Source: Stereum hirsutum FP-91666 SS1 (Eukaryota; Basidiomycota; Agaricomycetes; Russulales; Stereaceae). From it: a stretch of DNA of 64,000 bases. Both the position numbers and the translations under genes were made by a program. The notes beneath the pieces are model-generated. The model was not told where the DNA came from, ran no database searches, and was given only the letters and a program-made list of their open reading frames with translations. Within the stretch, counting starts at the first letter, position 1. Every line of letters begins with the position of its first letter. Location of the stretch: positions 62,001 through 126,000 of the forward strand of contig NW_006763135.1 in the NCBI RefSeq assembly GCF_000264905.1, read 5' to 3'. Positions 59,185 to 64,000 of the stretch are shown piece by piece.

Positions 59185-59476
59185 ATGCAGTTCTCAATCA
59201 AGACCGCTTTCCTTGCTCTCGCCGTCTTCCTTCCCCTCGCCTCTGCTGCCGTTCTCGATGAGAAACGCTGGGGTGCAGGCACTGGCGGCGGTGGAGGCGG
59301 AGGTGGCGGTGGCGGAGGTGGCGAATGCAAACCGCTTCTTCAGAGCTGCGCCGTCAACAGTGAATGCTGTGGTGACCTTTGTGTCGCTGGGGTACGTTCA
59401 TAATTTACTCCGTATTAACCTTGTATGACATTACTAATGGTTTTGTTTCAATTGCCGATCTTAGCTCTGTCTCTAA
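59185..59476 (+). CDS. knottin-like secreted cysteine-rich peptide, member F (polyglycine tail)
   Basis: Exons 59185-59391 and 59465-59476 with a 73-bp phase-0 intron encode 72 aa, the longest member. Signal peptide of about 21 residues, site DEKR (25-28), then WGAGT, a run of 13 glycines (34-46) and Glu before the first Cys at 48. Family cysteine spacing, with Asn in loop 2 (AVNSE). The glycines are coded by mixed GGC/GGT/GGA codons in a (GGNGGN) pattern that suggests expansion by slippage. It shares the extended TATATAAACCTnC promoter with member G. Confidence 0.88.
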
Positions 59477-61822
59477 AGACATCGTGCACCGTTACGTTCA
59501 TCAACCGATGTACCAGCTGGCTCGAAATTAAGGGCTTTTTGTACGTATCCTTCACTTCTCAGCTATACTCTCCCTCTTCCTCCTGCTATCGTTGTTTCTC
59601 GTTGGGCCAGTACACTAACATGTAACTCCTCCGATATCAGGCTACCGTTACAATGCTATGGTGTTCCAAAGACTGTCGTTGATGGTGACCTCGGTCTGAA
59701 TGTTGTGAACTATGTACTGTCGTTTATGTTGTCCCAATGTCTATAATACACGCACTCCTTTATATTCGATCGCCTTTCATTAGTACTCGAGTCTGTGAAG
59801 TGCTCTGCGTCGCGATACGACAGTTTGCCGTGGACTGGAATGATGCCACTGTTCGACATTTGCTAAGAGCGTGCCCATGGTGACATGTGCATGATAATCA
59901 TCACTGCATTGTTGAATTAAGTCGCGTCTCCCCGACGTTGCATGTTTTTGGCCATGATTCGCATCGGACGTTCTATAAGTCGCCACGTCTTCATCTCGTC
60001 TGTGGCGGTAAGTTCATTTCAAGCGGAGACTCCCAAAAGAACTTCCCCGATCAATATTCCACTCCGAGTGTCTCCGAGTCTTGGCCTGCGCTGTTGCTTT
60101 CTGATAGAGCTTGAGTCTGTTGCTTACGGAACCCATGCTCTTGAACCTCTTCTTCTCTCCTGATGTGGACTGTAGCTGGTATATGTGGCTCTGTTACGGC
60201 GGGCCAAGGACGAACTCTCATATCCGCGGGCAACGTTGAAGTTTTCCCTCGGCTTTCGTTCATGATCTAGGTTCTCACCCCAGTGGCTCTGGGGAAACCC
60301 AGCTTACCGACGTGGGACGCTGTACGTGTCAGAAGCACCTTCCACTTTGAGTGCACGGAGATGTCAGGCATCTGCCAGGGATTATTTTGATCCCTCCTAT
60401 GTGGTCGCGTCTTTCCATTCTCCATCCTCGTCCCTGTGTCTGCACAACCCATCTACGCCCTATTGTTAGCATATTTGTTGACAGTCTTGCACGGGGCGTC
60501 AATATCTGCACAGTTCTCGCAAGTATATCAGCGAACCTTTTTTTATGGTCTAATACTGTCAAACCTTCCTAACACCGCATTTTAGTCTGCACAATCAAGC
60601 TCATAGTGATTTCAGTTGTAGGCTTGGTGCTCAATTGCATAACTCGAATATGGTCCATCAGCATCAGTAGGACTGAATGAGGCACTTCCCATTCAACAGA
60701 GGTCCCATTTGATGGCGGGCTACAGTTGTACCTGGAGGGCTCGCATAAGTATGGTATCGAAAAGAGAGGTCGAATTACTATACTGGTCCACAAGGACGTG
60801 CCCATGGGTCTTCATAGAGTGACTGCTTGCTACCATATTAGTAAACAACTCGCTCTGGAGCTGTTACAGTGGTCTCAGGATCTTATCCGCAGACATCGAG
60901 TGACGTCTTGTGCTTTGGTCAGATGGTCAAAGTAATAGTTCTTCTCGTAGGCGGGTATCGCTTAAGACTCCTCCCGTACTCCTAACGCTCACTCCTCGGT
61001 CGAGATTCGTACTGGGCTCCGTACTGGGCTCCATAGCTTGTGTGCAATAGCTTAGCGTATCCCCATAAATCTACGACATTCCACTGCAGAGGATGCGCAT
61101 TTATATCTTCATAAAACTTTTGGTCTTGTCAAATAGCCATCGTGCGCCCAGCTATCGCCTAACGTGTGGAGTTTGTCACTTGTCATACAGCACAGGCTAA
61201 CCGAAAATAACATTGGTGGAGTAGTCTATATCTTCATTTGTTGTTCTCTGCCAGGTACCAATGGTCAGACCATGGTGTAGACGTACGTCTATTCAACCCG
61301 TTGTCGAAGGGAAAGAGAAATTCCAACGAGACGGGCGGCAAGAACGATGTGCATCGTCACAAATACACAGTAGCGTATATTCCCGTATAGATGGGCGACA
61401 TTTCTAGACATGATATTTGTTTTTCACTCTGAACTAATTTTCACATTACTCATTGCGCTTATATATTGACCCAAGCAGTCAATTCCTGAACATAGAGTAT
61501 TTCTCGCATATAAGCTTCTTGCTCTCATTGATCCCAGTATTTAGGAATCCCAGTGCCGTATCGATCTTCACTTCAACCCTGTCGCGAGGAGATATGGTGG
61601 CCCGGAGATTCAGTTACAGAGCACGGTTGAGAACGTAAGTGCTGTCGGCCCACTGATTTAGGAGGCCCACTGCTTCATTATCACTCTCGGTCAGGTAGGA
61701 TTAGCCGCATCATGATCGCATTCGGTTCCTCGTTTTCCAATGTTGTAGTTGCGTTTTCCAGGTTCTCCCACTTTATTTTGATTCGCTCCTGCCGTTAACT
61801 CTCGTGTACAATATCCGTACAG
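59477..61822. other. stretch without a recognisable gene
   Basis: About 2.3 kb between peptides F and G. It includes a 12-bp direct tandem duplication gtactgggctcc at about 61008-61031. No supported gene. Confidence 0.45.
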
Positions 61823-61829
61823 TATATAA
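61823..61829 (+). promoter_or_regulatory. TATA box of peptide gene G
   Basis: TATATAA about 100 bp upstream of the start codon at 61928. Confidence 0.65.
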
Positions 61830-61927
61830 ACCTACCCTTCCCTCCTCATCTACTCATCTCACTCACCCACTCACATACACACACAAGCGCATCCCACTTT
61901 CACAACCAGACACCTCATCAACCGAAT

Positions 61928-62260
61928 ATGCAGTTCAATCTCAAGACTGCCTTTCTTGCCCTCGCCGTCTTCCTCCCTCTCGCATCTGCGGTGGCACTTG
62001 CAGAGAAGAGAGAGGATGAGGGGGGTGGGCGTCCACCGCAATGCAAGCCCTTACTTCAGAGTTGTGCGGTAGACTCAGAGTGTTGTGGAGACCTTTGTTT
62101 GGCCGGAGTACGTTATTGTTCACGTCCTTCTCCTCTTTAATCATGCGATACCACGACTCTTCAGGCCTTCATCTCCAGCTTCGCTCATTGAATGCCGTAA
62201 TGTCACTATCCGGACTATGCTCATTTGTTATTCTATATCTTCCTCTAGCTCTGCATCTGA
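61928..62260 (+). CDS. knottin-like secreted cysteine-rich peptide, member G
   Basis: Exons 61928-62107 and 62249-62260 encode 63 aa. The phase-0 intron is 141 bp, about twice as long as in the paralogues, but donor (gtacgt), acceptor (ctctag) and the terminal exon CTC TGC ATC TGA fit the family. Signal peptide of about 21 residues, site AEKR (25-28), N-tail EDEGGGRPPQ, family cysteine spacing, C-terminal Ile after the sixth Cys. It is most similar to F in the signal peptide and core. Confidence 0.85.
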
Positions 62261-64000
62261 GCACATCATCAAGTGATTTCCAAACCGAACGTACTGGTGT
62301 TCCCCTGAGATTGTTTTGTGTAAGCTGCCATTATGTTCTATCCCGTAGGTGCTCAATCTGACCATAGTGAATTAGTTCCTTGTATTCGACTGCACACCAT
62401 AGTATTCACCTACGAGCAAAGCGAGATATGGTTGGATGTCATATTTGCTGTCTTGTCATTGTTGTAGATCGATTTATTTTTGATGTTTGGTCGAGATCTT
62501 TTCTCCCTCGCTCAAATAAATTGCTCTCCAATCGTCTTTCCCACATTGTACGCATGACGTTCATAAAACACGTATTACATTTCAATTGGCTCGCGTATTT
62601 CAAGCATCGTGCTGGGACTATTGTCGTACACGATATAAGAGCACGGAATGGTGTTCAAGGCGCTGGGAAGTACCCTTTCGCTGTTGGATTCGCACCAGAA
62701 CCGGAACAAGATAAGTCGTAGTAATTCAGTAAAGCAACGATTAAAGAGATGCAGTAGCTCGGATAGCGATAGCAATAACCCTGTAATTGGACAAAGGAGG
62801 ATGGAAATCCATACTAAGTACTCGTCATTGCATTGGTTAAGATTTCGGAGGCCGTGTTCACGCAGGTCCTGTCTGTGAGAACCATACGCTAGCGTAGTGA
62901 ACGCGTATGCTTCACACAGCCATCTCTGAAATCATATTACAGACCAAACCGAAGGCCAGTTCGTACATCGGTACTACTTGCAACCGACATCGGAAATGAT
63001 CATCTCGAGTGCCCTCCACTTGGAGACTGTCGCGGGATTTGGACACGAGAATTATGGTGGGGAGTGCTGAAGATCAGCTCAAAAAACCACCTCCCAACAC
63101 ACGACGTAATAGTCTCGTTGGATTTATTCAGACATCGACAGCTTCGTCCATAAAAGCCACAAGGAAACGCCACACTGACTTACGGTGCTAGTGTGGCGTC
63201 GTTTCAAGAGGAGAAACAAATGTGAGCATTTTTTACCGGTCATCCGGCAAACATTAGTTAGCCGTTCCGAATTCTCTTCGCTGGTATTTCTTAACCTTCA
63301 GTCCACCAAGTGATAGTACCAAGTCCAGCAGCTTTTGGCGTGGAACAGAAGTCTAGCTGAAGTCTATCTCTATTTCAAATTTATAGGCCTAAGTTTCTCC
63401 CTAAACTGGATCTCCCACTCTCGTCATCTTTCGGAGAGGGCACACACTGGTACATCACCGACGTTCATCGATACAGTACGACTTTAGCAAATGTCCGTGT
63501 TCCTTCGCCGTCGTGGTACACCGGTGGCGATAGATTCAGATGTAATTGCTTGTGAAGATGTATAGGACGTGTTGATGGTCGCGGACTCATACTGATCCAG
63601 ACGGAAGGAGGTCGAGTACCTCGGTTCTTTCTCATGGTACTCATCGTCTTCAGTGCTCCGTGATGCTCAGAATCCGGTGCACAGGCACTCTATACCATGC
63701 TTGCGCTGAGATGTGCTGGCTCTTTGGTTCGTACCACACACTCAGAGACTCAAGTTGCACCTCTATTTTTGGCTGATCTCTCCTATTGGCAAGGATCGCA
63801 CTTCATACGAGAGTTGTACGTACTAAACTTCAGATATAGCCAAACGACTGCTGAAACTGACTTCGTTGTTTGATTTCACACGACCGCTTCCACATCAGTG
63901 ATAGTCTCGCTCAGCACAATCAACACGACGAATGCTCGAGCTCCTCGCATCAAAATGCGTGAGAGTTCTCATTGGCATACTCCACTACTTCTTACTCTCT
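62261..64000. other. right end of window without a recognisable gene
   Basis: About 1.7 kb. Short frames such as 62380-62721 (plus) show no family pattern. The peptide cluster could continue beyond the window edge. Confidence 0.45.

Noticed and set aside
45579..62260. CaaX-type mating pheromone precursors
   Set aside because: The peptides end Leu-Cys plus one residue, not in a CaaX box, and they have a classical signal peptide, which fungal lipopeptide pheromones lack.
1..64000. CRISPR arrays, operons, rRNA
   Set aside because: The window is eukaryotic. No short regularly spaced direct repeats with unique spacers were seen beyond the tandem repeats listed, and no rRNA signature.

Overview
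The window looks like nuclear DNA of a mushroom-forming basidiomycete (Agaricomycete). The evidence is many short introns (about 50-80 bp) with GT/AG borders, a Plavaka-type CACTA transposase, a DUF6698-like gene, a basidiomycete-type 7-TM protein, a STAND-N/ubiquitin-like-domain protein, two UstYa-like (DUF3328) proteins and a conserved EMC6 gene. All calls come from reading the sequence and from recalled family patterns; no database search was possible. Exon borders are hand-derived and were checked for reading-frame closure where stated.

Layout. 0-4.5 kb: 5' part of an MFS transporter (minus strand, runs off the left edge) and a complete 8-exon 7-TM protein. 6.1-14.1 kb: a Plavaka transposase (minus) divergent from a DUF6698-like gene (plus). 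15.9 kb: member A of a small secreted cysteine-rich peptide family. 16.9-30.9 kb: three paralogous HMG-box genes on the minus strand. The middle one is split in two by a 9.2 kb DNA transposon (19355-28556) with an 8-bp target duplication. The transposon encodes one very large protein with a GCM/FLYWCH-like zinc module, a DDE transposase, a USP-like cysteine protease, a PHD finger and an AT-hook. 29.5-32.3 kb: short repeats with a pol III A-box-like core. 32.4-34.8 kb: a divergent pair of UstYa-like proteins. 36.2-37.8 kb: a single-pass membrane protein of unknown function. 39.1-43.3 kb: a repeat nest with a perfect 34-bp hairpin, a Stowaway-like MITE and a 197-bp repeat present three times. 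43.2-44.6 kb: a STAND-N/ULD protein whose last codons lie inside that repeat. 45.6-62.3 kb: six more members (B-G) of the peptide family. 55.5-56.0 kb: EMC6.

The most interesting system is the seven-member peptide family. Each gene encodes a signal peptide, a short acidic propeptide usually ending in KR, a variable N-tail, and a six-cysteine core with spacing C-x6-C-x5-CC-x3-C-x4-C followed by one small hydrophobic residue. This is the cysteine framework of inhibitor-cystine-knot (knottin) peptides. In all seven genes a phase-0 intron separates the fifth and sixth cysteines, so the sixth lies on a 12-nt terminal coding exon that simple ORF calling misses. B and C sit in a tandem segmental duplication of about 1.8 kb.

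The second notable result is the split HMG gene. Removing the transposon and one copy of the 8-bp duplication restores an open frame that aligns without a gap to its intact paralogue, which suggests a recent insertion.
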